Below, piece after piece: positions 18,227 to 27,380 of a stretch of DNA of 64,000 bases. The notes under the pieces were generated by a model. The model had not been told where the DNA came from. It made no database searches and worked only from the letters and a program-made list of their open reading frames with translations. Positions within the stretch are counted from its first letter, which is position 1; every line of letters starts with the position of its first letter. This DNA comes from Flavobacterium aquicola (GTDB lineage Bacteria; Bacteroidota; Bacteroidia; Flavobacteriales; Flavobacteriaceae): assembly GCF_003385115.1 (NCBI RefSeq), contig NZ_QUNI01000007.1:1-64000 (forward strand). The letters are read 5' to 3'. Position numbers and translations under genes: made by a program.

Positions 18227-19738
18227 ATGAAATTTAAAAATATAAAATATTTAGGCATTGCTGTAGGTTTGCTTTTTACAGCATCCTGCAGTGAAGAATT
18301 CTTGCATGTTGAACCTAAGGGGCTCAACTTAGTGGAGAATTATTACCAAAACGAAAATCAGGCATATTCTGGGTTAGTCGCTGTTTATGATATTATAGGC
18401 AAACAGTCTAAAGGGTTTGAAAATATGATCTGTATGCTGAATGCAGGATCTGATGATTTTTTTGCTGGTGGTGGTAATGCTGGAGATGGAGCTGGAATTC
18501 ATGCATTCGATAATTATACGTTAGATCAAATCAATATGCCGGAAAGCTTTTGGAGTGATTTCTATCAAGGAATTGCAAGAGCTAATATTTTATTAGAGAA
18601 GTTACCAGAAACTAATATGGATGCTGATAAAAAAGCACGCTTTGCAGCAGAGACGAAAGCACTGCGGGCGTACTATTATTTTGAGTTAGTGCGTACTTTC
18701 AGAAATATTCCTTTGATTTTACAACCTATTTCACCATCACAAACTTATAATACAGTACAAGTTTCACCAGAGGAGGTTTATGCTCAAATTGAAAAAGATT
18801 TGATGGAAGCCAAAGGAGTTTTGCCTAATAAGCTGGCAGATATTAAAACTGAAGCAGGCCGTCTAACTAAAGGTTCTGTTCAAGCTCTATTGGGTAAAGT
18901 GTACTTGTATCAAGGGAAGAATGCACTAGCTGCAACTGAACTAGCTGAAGTAAATGGTACGCCAGGAGGCACAAGCATTTACGGATACAAACTCTTGGAC
19001 AATTTTGCGGATCTCTGGAAAATTAGCAATAAATTTAACTCGGAAGCTATTATTGAAATTATGCATACCGACAAAAGTAATGCAGACTGGGGATTTTGGG
19101 GTAGTGGTGCCGATGAAGGAAATAGTATAAATATTATGGTAGGGCCTCGTGGCTATACAAGATCTGGAGGTTCACCTGCTCCAGACTATGTTTCTGGATG
19201 GAGTTTTAATACAGTTACACCTGCCTTGTATAATGTTCTAAAAGGAGATCCTCGTTTTGATGCAACCATATTAGATATGAAAGCATTGGAAACAGCTGGA
19301 GAAGCTGATTGGGAGCCTCATTATCAAGACACTGGGTATTTTTTGAAAAAATTTGCGCCATTAAACTCTGATACTTCATCAGGAGGAGGAGCACCAGCAT
19401 TAAATTACAAACAGGACGTTTATGCTATCCGTTTAGCAGATACTTATTTAATGGAGGCAGAGGCACTTGGCGGAACAGGAGCGAGAGCACAAGCATTATT
19501 AGATGCAGTTAGAGCGAGAGTAGGTTTGGCTTCAGTGCCGGTTTCTAAAGATGCAATCATGTTAGAAAGAAGAAAGGAACTAGCAGGAGAAGGTCACCGT
19601 TGGTTTGATTTAGTACGTACTGGAGCAGCAGCGACAGCCCTAAAAGATAAAGGGTTTGTAGCTGGGAAAAACGAAATCTGGCCAATACCTTACAATAACT
19701 TGCCAAACACAAAAATCGTTCAAAATCCTAATTACTAA
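18227..19738 (+). CDS. SusD/RagB-family glycan-binding outer membrane lipoprotein (second copy)
   Basis: This 503-residue lipoprotein has lipobox FTASC with Cys21 followed by SEEFLHVEPKG. SusD-like N-terminal helices (NYYQNENQAYSGLVAVYDII) and the TPR-like element ETKALRAYYYFELVRTF are followed by the C-terminal region ALNYKQDVYAIRLADTYLMEAEA and ERRKELAGEGHRWFDLVRTG. It begins 12 bp after its SusC partner, so the two are co-transcribed, and a glycan-binding lipoprotein gene follows 17 bp later. Its size is normal for the family. Confidence 0.95.
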   Translation: MKFKNIKYLGIAVGLLFTASCSEEFLHVEPKGLNLVENYYQNENQAYSGLVAVYDIIGKQSKGFENMICMLNAGSDDFFAGGGNAGDGAGIHAFDNYTLDQINMPESFWSDFYQGIARANILLEKLPETNMDADKKARFAAETKALRAYYYFELVRTFRNIPLILQPISPSQTYNTVQVSPEEVYAQIEKDLMEAKGVLPNKLADIKTEAGRLTKGSVQALLGKVYLYQGKNALAATELAEVNGTPGGTSIYGYKLLDNFADLWKISNKFNSEAIIEIMHTDKSNADWGFWGSGADEGNSINIMVGPRGYTRSGGSPAPDYVSGWSFNTVTPALYNVLKGDPRFDATILDMKALETAGEADWEPHYQDTGYFLKKFAPLNSDTSSGGGAPALNYKQDVYAIRLADTYLMEAEALGGTGARAQALLDAVRARVGLASVPVSKDAIMLERRKELAGEGHRWFDLVRTGAAATALKDKGFVAGKNEIWPIPYNNLPNTKIVQNPNY

Positions 19739-19755
19739 TATTAAAATGATATTTT

Positions 19756-20622
19756 ATGAACTTACATATAATTAAAAAGAAAGGAATTTTATTATTGTTT
19801 GCGGTTGTGGCAATCGCAAATTTCACAAGATGTCAGCCTGAAGATTCTTTTACTGACAATGGCTTAACTCCAGCAAGTGTTGACGCGTCATTTACAGTTA
19901 CACCAGTTGAAGGCAAAGTGAATGTATACAGGATTGCTGCACAGCCAAAAGGAGTTATAAGATCTCTATGGGATACTGGTACAGGATTGGCAGAAGGGAA
20001 AATGGATTTTGAAATTTCTTTACCAGATGCTGGAACTTATACTATTTCTCATACAGCTATAGGTGCAGGCGGTGCAACAGCTGTATTAGCTCAAGATATA
20101 GTTGTGGCAACCTCAGATCCAGTGAAAGGAAATATCCTTGCAGGGGGGAAATTAACTAATAGTGATGATTGGTCAAAATGGACGGTTACAAATCCAGCTT
20201 CTAGTGCCAATATTGCTTTTGCAAGCGGTTCGGCTACATTAACTGCTAGTGGTTGGGCTGGTAATGGTATTTATCAGGCAATTAATGTTGTAGCAGGTAA
20301 AAAATATGTAATCGATATGCTTACTTCTTCAACAACAGGCTGTAGTAATACTTGGTTTGAAGTGTATTGCGGTTACTCTGCACCTGTAACAGGAACTGAT
20401 TATTCAGAAGGAGGAAAATTAAGAGCTTTGAGTACTTGGGACGGCTGTGCAACAGCTGCTTTTTCAGGGAAAATTTCAGCTGTTGGCTGTAAGGCAGAAA
20501 ACAATTTAGGAATATTCACTGCTACTCAAACAGGTACAGCCTATCTGGTAATAAGAGGTGGTGGTGAAGACATGAAGGCTGGTATCAAAATTCAAAATAT
20601 TGAAATGAGACCGTCTTTGTAG
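19756..20622 (+). CDS. Surface glycan-binding lipoprotein (SusE-position)
   Basis: This 288-residue protein follows SusD in the position where Bacteroidota PULs encode an extra surface glycan-binding protein. It has a lipoprotein signal peptide with Cys26 (NFTRC) followed by the acidic QPEDS. A PKD-like beta-sandwich covers about 38-115 (DASFTVTPVEGKVNVY, DAGTYTISHTAIGAGG). A second beta-rich domain at about 125-288 resembles a carbohydrate-binding sandwich (WTVTNPASSANIAF, GWAGNGIYQAINVVAGKKY, AYLVIRGGG). Aromatic residues such as Trp in SGWAGNG and STWDG could stack on sugars. No enzyme motif is visible. The glycan-binding role is inferred from position and fold pattern. A terminator-like hairpin follows. 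Confidence 0.75.
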   Translation: MNLHIIKKKGILLLFAVVAIANFTRCQPEDSFTDNGLTPASVDASFTVTPVEGKVNVYRIAAQPKGVIRSLWDTGTGLAEGKMDFEISLPDAGTYTISHTAIGAGGATAVLAQDIVVATSDPVKGNILAGGKLTNSDDWSKWTVTNPASSANIAFASGSATLTASGWAGNGIYQAINVVAGKKYVIDMLTSSTTGCSNTWFEVYCGYSAPVTGTDYSEGGKLRALSTWDGCATAAFSGKISAVGCKAENNLGIFTATQTGTAYLVIRGGGEDMKAGIKIQNIEMRPSL

Positions 20623-20674
20623 TTGTTTTTAATTAAAGAAATTAATTAGTAGTTAAGTTAGGTTGAGTTGGTAG

Positions 20675-20711
20675 AATGGCCCATTCTCTATGATTATGGG
20701 CCATTTTTTTT
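20675..20711 (+). terminator. Terminator after glycan-binding lipoprotein
   Basis: AATGGCCCAT at 20675-20684 pairs with ATGGGCCATT at 20696-20705, followed by eight T. The leader in front (AGTTAAGTTAGGTTGAGTTGG) resembles those before the hairpins at 6774 and 21854. Confidence 0.7.
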
Positions 20712-20740
20712 AATGGAATGTTTTTAACGTAGAAAAAAAA

Positions 20741-21808
20741 ATGAAAAAATATCTTTCAAGAATTAATTTGATTATTGTACTAAATTGTTTTCTGTTTATT
20801 TCCTGCAGTGGTTCAAATTCAGACGAACCGGAGGCAGAAAATAATACACCGACAAATCTAAAAGTCATAGCCACAATAGCTGGAGCTTCTGCAAAAAATC
20901 CAAATGGAGACGGAACCGGAGTTGTAAATTTTAAATTATCAGCGACCAATGCAACATCCTATAAAATAGTACTTGGTAATGGAGAAACAAAGGAAGTGAC
21001 AAACGGAAGCTTTTCTTATACTTATACTGCATCGGGTACTCATACTTATGTGCTATATGTGTCTGCTTATAATGCCGGTAAATTTGTGAGTACTTCAATC
21101 TCTATTACCGTTTTAGTGGAATCCAAGTTAGTTTGGGCTGATGAGTTTAATACTGATGGAGCACCTGATCCAACAAAATGGACTTTCATGATATGGGATC
21201 CTGGACATGTAAATAATGAATTGCAGTCATATACCGATCGTTCTGAAAATACAATTGTACAAGGCGGTGTTTTGAAAATAAAAGCCATTAAAGAAAAATA
21301 CGGAAAAGGAGATTTCAGTTCTGGAAGATTAGAATCTAATGGAAAATTTGATTTTACTTATGGCAAAGTAGTAATTAGAGCAAAACTGCCTACAGGAGTT
21401 GGAACATGGCCTGCAGTCTGGATGCTGGGCAGTAATATAGGAAGTGCTGGATGGCCAGCCTGCGGCGAGATAGATATTTTAGAATCAGTTGGAAAAGATC
21501 CGCATGTTAATCATTCGTCATTACATTCTCCCGGACGTTCAGGAGCTACTCCAGATACAGGAACTATTAACGTGCCTAATGATAATACGGAATTCCATAT
21601 CTATACAGCCGACTGGACTGCCTCGTATATCAAATTCTATGTGGATGATAAATTGTATTACACTTTTATAAATTCAGATAAATTTCCTTTCAACAAAAAC
21701 TTTTACCTGATTGTCAATCTTGCAATGGGAGGAGTTTGGGGAGGCCCGGTAGATCCAGATTTTACATCTTCTACTCTTGAAGTGGATTATATAAGGGTGT
21801 ACAATTAA
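20741..21808 (+). CDS. GH16 endo-beta-1,3-glucanase (laminarinase-type) lipoprotein
   Basis: This 355-residue lipoprotein (Cys22 in FISC, followed by SGSNSDEPE) carries a PKD-like domain at about 40-125 and a C-terminal GH16 catalytic domain at about 130-355. The active-site motif is GEIDILE, with nucleophile Glu243, Asp245 and acid/base Glu248. Other GH16 features are LVWADEFNTDGAPDPTKW, YGKVVIRAKLPTGVGTWPAV and a C-terminal FYLIVNLAMGGVWGG. The absence of long insertions and the WPACGEIDILES setting fit beta-1,3-glucanases rather than agarases or carrageenases. The lipid anchor places it at the cell surface for the first cut of the glucan. It lies between two hairpins, 118 bp after the glycan-binding protein gene. 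Confidence 0.9.
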   Translation: MKKYLSRINLIIVLNCFLFISCSGSNSDEPEAENNTPTNLKVIATIAGASAKNPNGDGTGVVNFKLSATNATSYKIVLGNGETKEVTNGSFSYTYTASGTHTYVLYVSAYNAGKFVSTSISITVLVESKLVWADEFNTDGAPDPTKWTFMIWDPGHVNNELQSYTDRSENTIVQGGVLKIKAIKEKYGKGDFSSGRLESNGKFDFTYGKVVIRAKLPTGVGTWPAVWMLGSNIGSAGWPACGEIDILESVGKDPHVNHSSLHSPGRSGATPDTGTINVPNDNTEFHIYTADWTASYIKFYVDDKLYYTFINSDKFPFNKNFYLIVNLAMGGVWGGPVDPDFTSSTLEVDYIRVYN

Positions 21809-21853
21809 AAAAGTTTTAGTTAAGTTAAGTTTGGTAGTTACCTCTTCATTAGC

Positions 21854-21883
21854 AGCTTCTATTTTTTAAATGAGATAGAAGCT
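21854..21883 (+). promoter_or_regulatory. Hairpin between GH16 and GH30 genes
   Basis: AGCTTCTAT at 21854-21862 pairs with ATAGAAGCT at 21875-21883. The T run is in the loop and none follows the stem, so it is not a classical terminator. It is preceded by TTAGTTAAGTTAAGTTTGGTAG, which resembles the leaders before the hairpins at 6774 and 20675. Its role may be mRNA processing, attenuation or stability. Confidence 0.4.
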
Positions 21884-21999
21884 CTAGTGAAAAATTGATT
21901 AAGTATTTAGATGAAAATACCGTTTTATAGGACACCAAAAGTTTTTAAATACCATAAAATTATTCTGTGTTTGTATCGAAATTAAATTATAAAATAATA

Positions 22000-23460
22000 A
22001 TGAAAAAAATTCATCAATTAGGCAAGCTGTTCTTGATATTAGCATTTTCAGCCATACACATCAGCTGCTCATCTTCTAACGAAGGCGGAGACTCGACAGC
22101 GCCAGCTCCGACACCATCTCCGGTAGTAAAAAATGAAGTAGATTTTTGGCTGACTAAAGGTGATCAGACAGTGCTTTTGAAAAAACAGACAGGTGTTTTA
22201 GCTTTTGGCAATAAGGTAAATATTTATCAGAATATTGAAGTTAATGAAGCTCAGACCTATCAGACAATTGATGGTTTTGGATTTACGCTGACAGGCGGAA
22301 GTGCACAGGTAATTAATCAGCTAACTGCCCAGAAGAAAAAAGAATTATTGCAGGAATTATTTGGTTCAGGCGAAAATTCGATAGGGCTGAGCTATTTGAG
22401 AATCAGTATCGGTGCTTCCGATCTGAGCGCTGCGCCTTTTACCTATGATGATATGCCGGCTGGGCAGACTGATGTTAATTTGGACAGCTTCAGCCTTGCA
22501 CCTGATATGGCAGATTTCATTCCGCTATTGAAAGAAATTCTAGCTATTAATCCTAAAATTAAAATAATGGGTACTCCTTGGTCTGCCCCTGTCTGGATGA
22601 AAGATAATGGCAGTTTTATGGGAGGAAGCTTAAAACCGGAATATTATGAGGTATATGCACAATATTTTGTGAAATTCATACAAAAAATGAAAGCTCAAGG
22701 AATCGTAATCGATGCGGTTACTCCTCAAAACGAGCCATTACATGGGGGTAACAATCCTAGTATGATTATGACAGCTCTACAGCAGGCCGATTTTATAAAA
22801 AATAATTTAGGCCCTGCATTTAAAGCAGTAGATATTGCCACCAAGATTGTTTCTTATGATCATAATTGCGATAACCCCCAATATCCAATTACGATTTTAA
22901 AAGATGTGGCAGCTAACCCTTTTGTAAATGGTTCGGCTTTCCATTTGTATGGGGGAGATATTGGCGCACTTTCAATTGTTCACGATGCCTTTCCAGGCAA
23001 GGATGTTTATTTTACAGAACAGTACACTTCATCTACAGGTGCTTTTGATGGAGATTTAAAATGGCAGGTAAAAAATGTAATTATTGGATCAATGCGTAAC
23101 TGGAGTAAAACCGCTCTGCAGTGGAACCTTGCTAATGATGGTTCTTTTGGACCACATACAGATGGTGGGTGTACAACGTGCAAAGGAGCAATAACAATAA
23201 CAAGCAGTGAATCATTAAGCCGTAATGTTGGATATTATATCGCTGCTCATGCTTCTAAATTTGTACCTGCTGGCTCTGTAAGGATTTCGAGTGCTATTGT
23301 CGGTAATCTGCATAATGTCGCTTTCAAGACTCCTGCAGGAAAAAAAGTGCTGCTGGTTGTAAATGATGGAAATACTGCCGAATTATTTAATATTAAATAT
23401 AATGGAAAATGGATAACCACTTCACTGGAAGGGGGAGCTGTAGGAACATACATTTGGTAA
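22000..23460 (+). CDS. GH30 beta-glucanase lipoprotein
   Basis: This 486-residue GH30 enzyme is distinct from the other two GH30 proteins and is membrane-anchored. The lipobox is HISC with Cys23, followed by SSSNEGGDS and a proline-rich linker (APAPTPSP). The barrel shows TIDGFGFTLTGGSAQVI, GTPWSAPVWMK, the acid/base motif TPQNEP (Glu245) and the nucleophile motif YFTEQY (Glu340). The C-terminal beta-sandwich ends at VGTYIW. I moved the start from the upstream in-frame ATG (21967) to 22000 because it opens the lipoprotein signal peptide. GH30 members include beta-1,6-glucanases and glucosylceramidases; the setting favours glucan. The next gene starts 29 bp after the stop. Confidence 0.9.
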   Translation: MKKIHQLGKLFLILAFSAIHISCSSSNEGGDSTAPAPTPSPVVKNEVDFWLTKGDQTVLLKKQTGVLAFGNKVNIYQNIEVNEAQTYQTIDGFGFTLTGGSAQVINQLTAQKKKELLQELFGSGENSIGLSYLRISIGASDLSAAPFTYDDMPAGQTDVNLDSFSLAPDMADFIPLLKEILAINPKIKIMGTPWSAPVWMKDNGSFMGGSLKPEYYEVYAQYFVKFIQKMKAQGIVIDAVTPQNEPLHGGNNPSMIMTALQQADFIKNNLGPAFKAVDIATKIVSYDHNCDNPQYPITILKDVAANPFVNGSAFHLYGGDIGALSIVHDAFPGKDVYFTEQYTSSTGAFDGDLKWQVKNVIIGSMRNWSKTALQWNLANDGSFGPHTDGGCTTCKGAITITSSESLSRNVGYYIAAHASKFVPAGSVRISSAIVGNLHNVAFKTPAGKKVLLVVNDGNTAELFNIKYNGKWITTSLEGGAVGTYIW

Positions 23461-23489
23461 TAGCTTATCTATGTCCAAAAAAACAAATT

Positions 23490-24947
23490 ATGAAAAAAAT
23501 AACCTCCACAATATTTGTACTAGCATCTTTTTTTGTTTTTGCACAGCAAAAAAATAAAGCAGCTGCGAATTCTTTTTCGACAAAAAATAAAACGGTTACA
23601 GTTTATACTACGGCCGAAAGCACCAATTTGAGATTATCTAAAACTGAGGATCACACGTTTTCAGATCTCGCACAGCCTGTAGAAACTCAAATTTGTGTTT
23701 TTGTAAATCCAGATAAAACGTATCAGTCCTTATTGGGAATTGGCGGAGCTGTAACAGATGCAAGTGCTGAGGTCTTTGCTAAATTATCTAAAGAGAAGCA
23801 GCAGGAATTCTTAAACGCATATTACAGTGCCGAAAAAGGAATTGGCTATTCGTTACTGCGAACCACAATTCACAGTTCCGATTTTGCATCTGGGAGTTAT
23901 ACTTATATAAATGAAGGCGATACTGAATTGAAAAGTTTTTCTATCGAACATGACAGAGAATTTAAAATACCGCTGATAAAAAAAGCAACCGAAACTGCCG
24001 GCGGAAAAATAATTCTGTACGCAAGTCCATGGAGTCCTCCTGCTTTTATGAAAAGCAATAAAAATATGCTGAAAGGCGGAACATTATTGCCTGAGTTTTT
24101 TCAGCCATGGGCCGCTTATTATACAAAGTTTGTCAAAGCCTATGAAAAAGAAGGCATGCCAATATGGGGAATTAGTGTTCAGAATGAGCCTATGGCGGTA
24201 CAAACGTGGGAATCTTGTGTGTTTACAGCTGAAGCGGAAAGAGATTTTCTAAAAAATTATCTTGGGCCAACTATGAAAAAAGAAGGTCTGGGAAGCAAAA
24301 AAATAATTGTTTGGGATCACAATCGTGATTTGATGTTACAGCGGGCTAATATTATTTTTAATGATCCCGAAGCCTCAAAGTATGCATGGGGAATGGGATT
24401 TCATTGGTACGAAACATGGGCAGGAGGCAACCAGATGTTTGAAAATGTCGGGAAAGTTCATGCAGCATTCCCAGATAAAAACTTAATGTTTACCGAAGGC
24501 TGTGTCGAGAAATTTGACGCTGATAAATATCAATTCTGGGTCAATGGGGAAAGGTATGGATCATCGATGATACATGATTTTAATAACGGAACTGTAGGCT
24601 GGACGGACTGGAATATACTTTTGGATGAAAAAGGTGGTCCTAATCATGTGGGGAACTTTTGTTTTGCCCCTATTCACGCCGATACTAAAACCGGAGAATT
24701 AATTTATACTCCATCTTATTATTATATTGGACATTTTTCTAAATTTATTCGCCCAGAAGCCAAAAGAGTTAGTTCTGCAGTAAGCAGAAGCAATCTTTTG
24801 AGTACATCATTTTTGAATAAAGACGGAAAAATGGTAACGGTAGTTATGAATCAAAGCAATACTGCTGTAATCTATAACTTATGCGTAGGAACTCAGGCTG
24901 CCGAAATTTCTATTCTGCCAAATGCAATTCAAACACTTATTTATTAA
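23490..24947 (+). CDS. Secreted GH30 beta-glucanase (paralogue of 6864-8324)
   Basis: This 485-residue GH30 enzyme has a signal peptide ending VFAQQ. It has the same motif set as the GH30 at 6864: GIGGAVTDASAEVF, the acid/base in VQNEP, the nucleophile in MFTEGC, and the C-terminal PSYYYIGHFSKFI. The two proteins are clearly recent paralogues with few gaps. A longer frame begins at 23409 inside the previous gene, but the signal peptide shows that 23490 is the true start. The GH5 gene begins 6 bp after its stop, so translation is probably coupled. It probably acts on the same beta-glucan as its paralogue; why both copies are kept (expression level, or separate inducing signals for the two halves) is open. 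Confidence 0.9.
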   Translation: MKKITSTIFVLASFFVFAQQKNKAAANSFSTKNKTVTVYTTAESTNLRLSKTEDHTFSDLAQPVETQICVFVNPDKTYQSLLGIGGAVTDASAEVFAKLSKEKQQEFLNAYYSAEKGIGYSLLRTTIHSSDFASGSYTYINEGDTELKSFSIEHDREFKIPLIKKATETAGGKIILYASPWSPPAFMKSNKNMLKGGTLLPEFFQPWAAYYTKFVKAYEKEGMPIWGISVQNEPMAVQTWESCVFTAEAERDFLKNYLGPTMKKEGLGSKKIIVWDHNRDLMLQRANIIFNDPEASKYAWGMGFHWYETWAGGNQMFENVGKVHAAFPDKNLMFTEGCVEKFDADKYQFWVNGERYGSSMIHDFNNGTVGWTDWNILLDEKGGPNHVGNFCFAPIHADTKTGELIYTPSYYYIGHFSKFIRPEAKRVSSAVSRSNLLSTSFLNKDGKMVTVVMNQSNTAVIYNLCVGTQAAEISILPNAIQTLIY

Positions 24948-24953
24948 TTTGCT

Positions 24954-27365
24954 ATGAAAAATAAAAAGACATTTTCTAATCAACTATTTTCATTATTAAT
25001 ATTCATTTCTATCTTATCGAGCAATGCTGCTTCGGCACAAATGTTAAAGGTAGAAGGACAGAAAATAGTGAACAGCTCTACAAACGAAGAGGTGATTCTA
25101 AACGCTATGAACTTCGGAAACTGGATGGTAATGGAAGGATATATGATGAATTCCGCAAACCAAGCACCTGATCAGCACACTTGGAAAAAAAAATTAACAA
25201 CTTTGATTGGTGCCGCAAATACTAAAACTTTTTATGATAAGTGGCTAAATAACCATGTTACACAATCGGATATTGAACAAGTTAAAGCTTGGGGATTTAA
25301 TGCTGTGCGTATACCTATTCACTATGAGTATTTTGTCAATCTAGGCACACCGGATGCTTGGAATAATCAAGGATTTACTCTTTTGGATAATGTAATTTCC
25401 TGGTGTACGAATGCTGGGATTTATGTCATAATTGATCTGCATGCTACTCCTGGCGGACAAAGCAATAATGCTATTAGTGATTATGACAGTACTAAACCTT
25501 CCTTTTGGGAAAGTGATACCCATAAGACAAAAGCTGTTGCATTATGGAAAAAAATATCAGAAAGATATAAAGGTGAATCCTGGGTTGCAGGTTATGATTT
25601 GATAAATGAGCCTGCTTGGAATTTACCAAACGGAACTGCTTTAAGAAATGTTTACGGCAGAATGACAGATGTTATCAGAGCAAATTCAGATAATCATATT
25701 TTATTTATTGAAGGGAACTGGTATGCAAATGACTATACTGGTTTGACTCCAGCTTGGGATGCAAATATGGTTTATACTTTTCATAAATATTGGTCGGCTA
25801 CATCAAATCAGGATATTAAATGGATAACAGATTTTCGAACAGCACAAAACAGGCCTATTTGGTGTGGCGAACATGGAGAAAACAGCAATGATCATTTCAC
25901 TAGAACGGTTGAGGTTTTTAATGATAATGGAATTGGAATGTCATGGTGGCCTATGAAAAAATTTGGCAGTATAAATGATTTTGCTGATGCAAAATTCCCT
26001 TCAGGCTATACTGCTTTGTTAAATTACTTTGGAGGAACAAATCCAAGTCTTGATCCTACCACCGCATTCAATACAGTTATGCAATTGGCTGAGAATGTCA
26101 AATTAGCAAACTGTACGTTACAGACAGAAGTTGTTAGGTCAATTTTTACACAGCCGGGTACTAGAGATACACAAGCATTCTCAAGTAATGCTATACCAGG
26201 AAAACTTTATACAGCCAATTATGATTATGGAATGAAAGGATATGCATATTCAGATCAGGCGTGGGAAGATTTCCATATTACAACAGGAACTTATACCGCA
26301 TGGAATAATGGCTGGGTGTACCGCAATAATGGAGTTGATATTGAAGCCACAACTGATTCGCAGTCTAATGGATATACTGTAGGATGGTTTGTTTCTGGAG
26401 AATGGATGAAGTATACGGTAAATGTTGATCAGCCGGGTACTTATACGGTAGAACTTAGGGTAGCTAATGGAAATGCTGCCACTGGTAAAATACAAATTCA
26501 AAATGCTGATGGAACTGAAGTTGTAGCCACATCAGATATTCCTGCTACAGGGGGCTGGACGTCTTGGAAAACATATAAAGTTACAGGAGTTTTTAAATCG
26601 GCAGGGTTACAAGCAATAAGAATTGCTAATTTGTCTGGGGAGTTTAATATAAATTCTGTGAATTTTATTTATGAAAATGCCAATGTTCCAGCAATAGTTC
26701 CAGTTGTTAAAACGGCTAATATCATTTATTTAAAAGGAAATAATGCTAAATATGTAACGTTCACCAGTACAGATTATTTAATGAGCAGTACCAATGCAAA
26801 CGCAAATGCAAATGAAAAATTTACCATTGTTGATGCCGGTAATGGGTTAATTGCACTTAAAGGAAATAATGGTTTGTATGTAACATTAGACAGTTCAACC
26901 AATAAATTGTATTGTAATTCAAGAACAATTGGAAACTATCAAAAATTTACTCTTGAGGATTTGTGCGGAGTATATACAATAAAAGGATTCAATAATTTAT
27001 ATGTATCCTCAGAAAATGGGGCAACTTCAGGTCTTACTTGCACCAGAACTGCACCGGGCGGCTGGGAATATTTCAATTGGGGAGTAACAGGTACAATTGA
27101 AGTTTTAGGAACAAAATCATTTCAAAGTAATACGAATTCGTTCGAAGTATACCCTAATCCGGCACAAAATAGTGTAACAGTAAGTTCAAAGATTGATGAA
27201 GATTTAACTGTAAAGATCTATGATATAAATGGCCGGGAATTAATTCATTCTTCAATTCAAGGAAAGCAAAATAATATTGATGTAAATCAGCTTTATTTGG
27301 GCGTTTACCTAATGAAAATTAGTGGAGCTGATACAACGCAGACTGTAAAATTTATTAAAAAATAA
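24954..27365 (+). CDS. Modular GH5 glucanase with CBM6, fascin-like trefoil and T9SS tag
   Basis: This 803-residue secreted protein has four parts after a signal peptide (about 1-28, ending ASAQ). The GH5 barrel spans about 30-375, with GNWMVMEGYMM, DLHATPGGQ, the acid/base in LINEPAW (Glu219) and the nucleophile in WCGEHGE (Glu306). A CBM6-type domain at about 412-574 contains the NNGVDIEATTD and GEWMKYTVNV motifs. A beta-trefoil of fascin type at about 580-715 has repeats such as LKGNNAKYVTF and LKGNNGLYVTL. The final part, from about 725, is a type IX secretion sorting domain (FEVYPNPAQNSVTV, NGRELI, YLMKISG, KFIKK). The barrel start recalls fungal exo-1,3-glucanase GH5 enzymes; the subfamily is not assigned. 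It is the only protein here with a visible T9SS tag, so it is probably released or surface-bound. Confidence 0.9.
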   Translation: MKNKKTFSNQLFSLLIFISILSSNAASAQMLKVEGQKIVNSSTNEEVILNAMNFGNWMVMEGYMMNSANQAPDQHTWKKKLTTLIGAANTKTFYDKWLNNHVTQSDIEQVKAWGFNAVRIPIHYEYFVNLGTPDAWNNQGFTLLDNVISWCTNAGIYVIIDLHATPGGQSNNAISDYDSTKPSFWESDTHKTKAVALWKKISERYKGESWVAGYDLINEPAWNLPNGTALRNVYGRMTDVIRANSDNHILFIEGNWYANDYTGLTPAWDANMVYTFHKYWSATSNQDIKWITDFRTAQNRPIWCGEHGENSNDHFTRTVEVFNDNGIGMSWWPMKKFGSINDFADAKFPSGYTALLNYFGGTNPSLDPTTAFNTVMQLAENVKLANCTLQTEVVRSIFTQPGTRDTQAFSSNAIPGKLYTANYDYGMKGYAYSDQAWEDFHITTGTYTAWNNGWVYRNNGVDIEATTDSQSNGYTVGWFVSGEWMKYTVNVDQPGTYTVELRVANGNAATGKIQIQNADGTEVVATSDIPATGGWTSWKTYKVTGVFKSAGLQAIRIANLSGEFNINSVNFIYENANVPAIVPVVKTANIIYLKGNNAKYVTFTSTDYLMSSTNANANANEKFTIVDAGNGLIALKGNNGLYVTLDSSTNKLYCNSRTIGNYQKFTLEDLCGVYTIKGFNNLYVSSENGATSGLTCTRTAPGGWEYFNWGVTGTIEVLGTKSFQSNTNSFEVYPNPAQNSVTVSSKIDEDLTVKIYDINGRELIHSSIQGKQNNIDVNQLYLGVYLMKISGADTTQTVKFIKK

Positions 27366-27380
27366 TAAAACACCATATAA

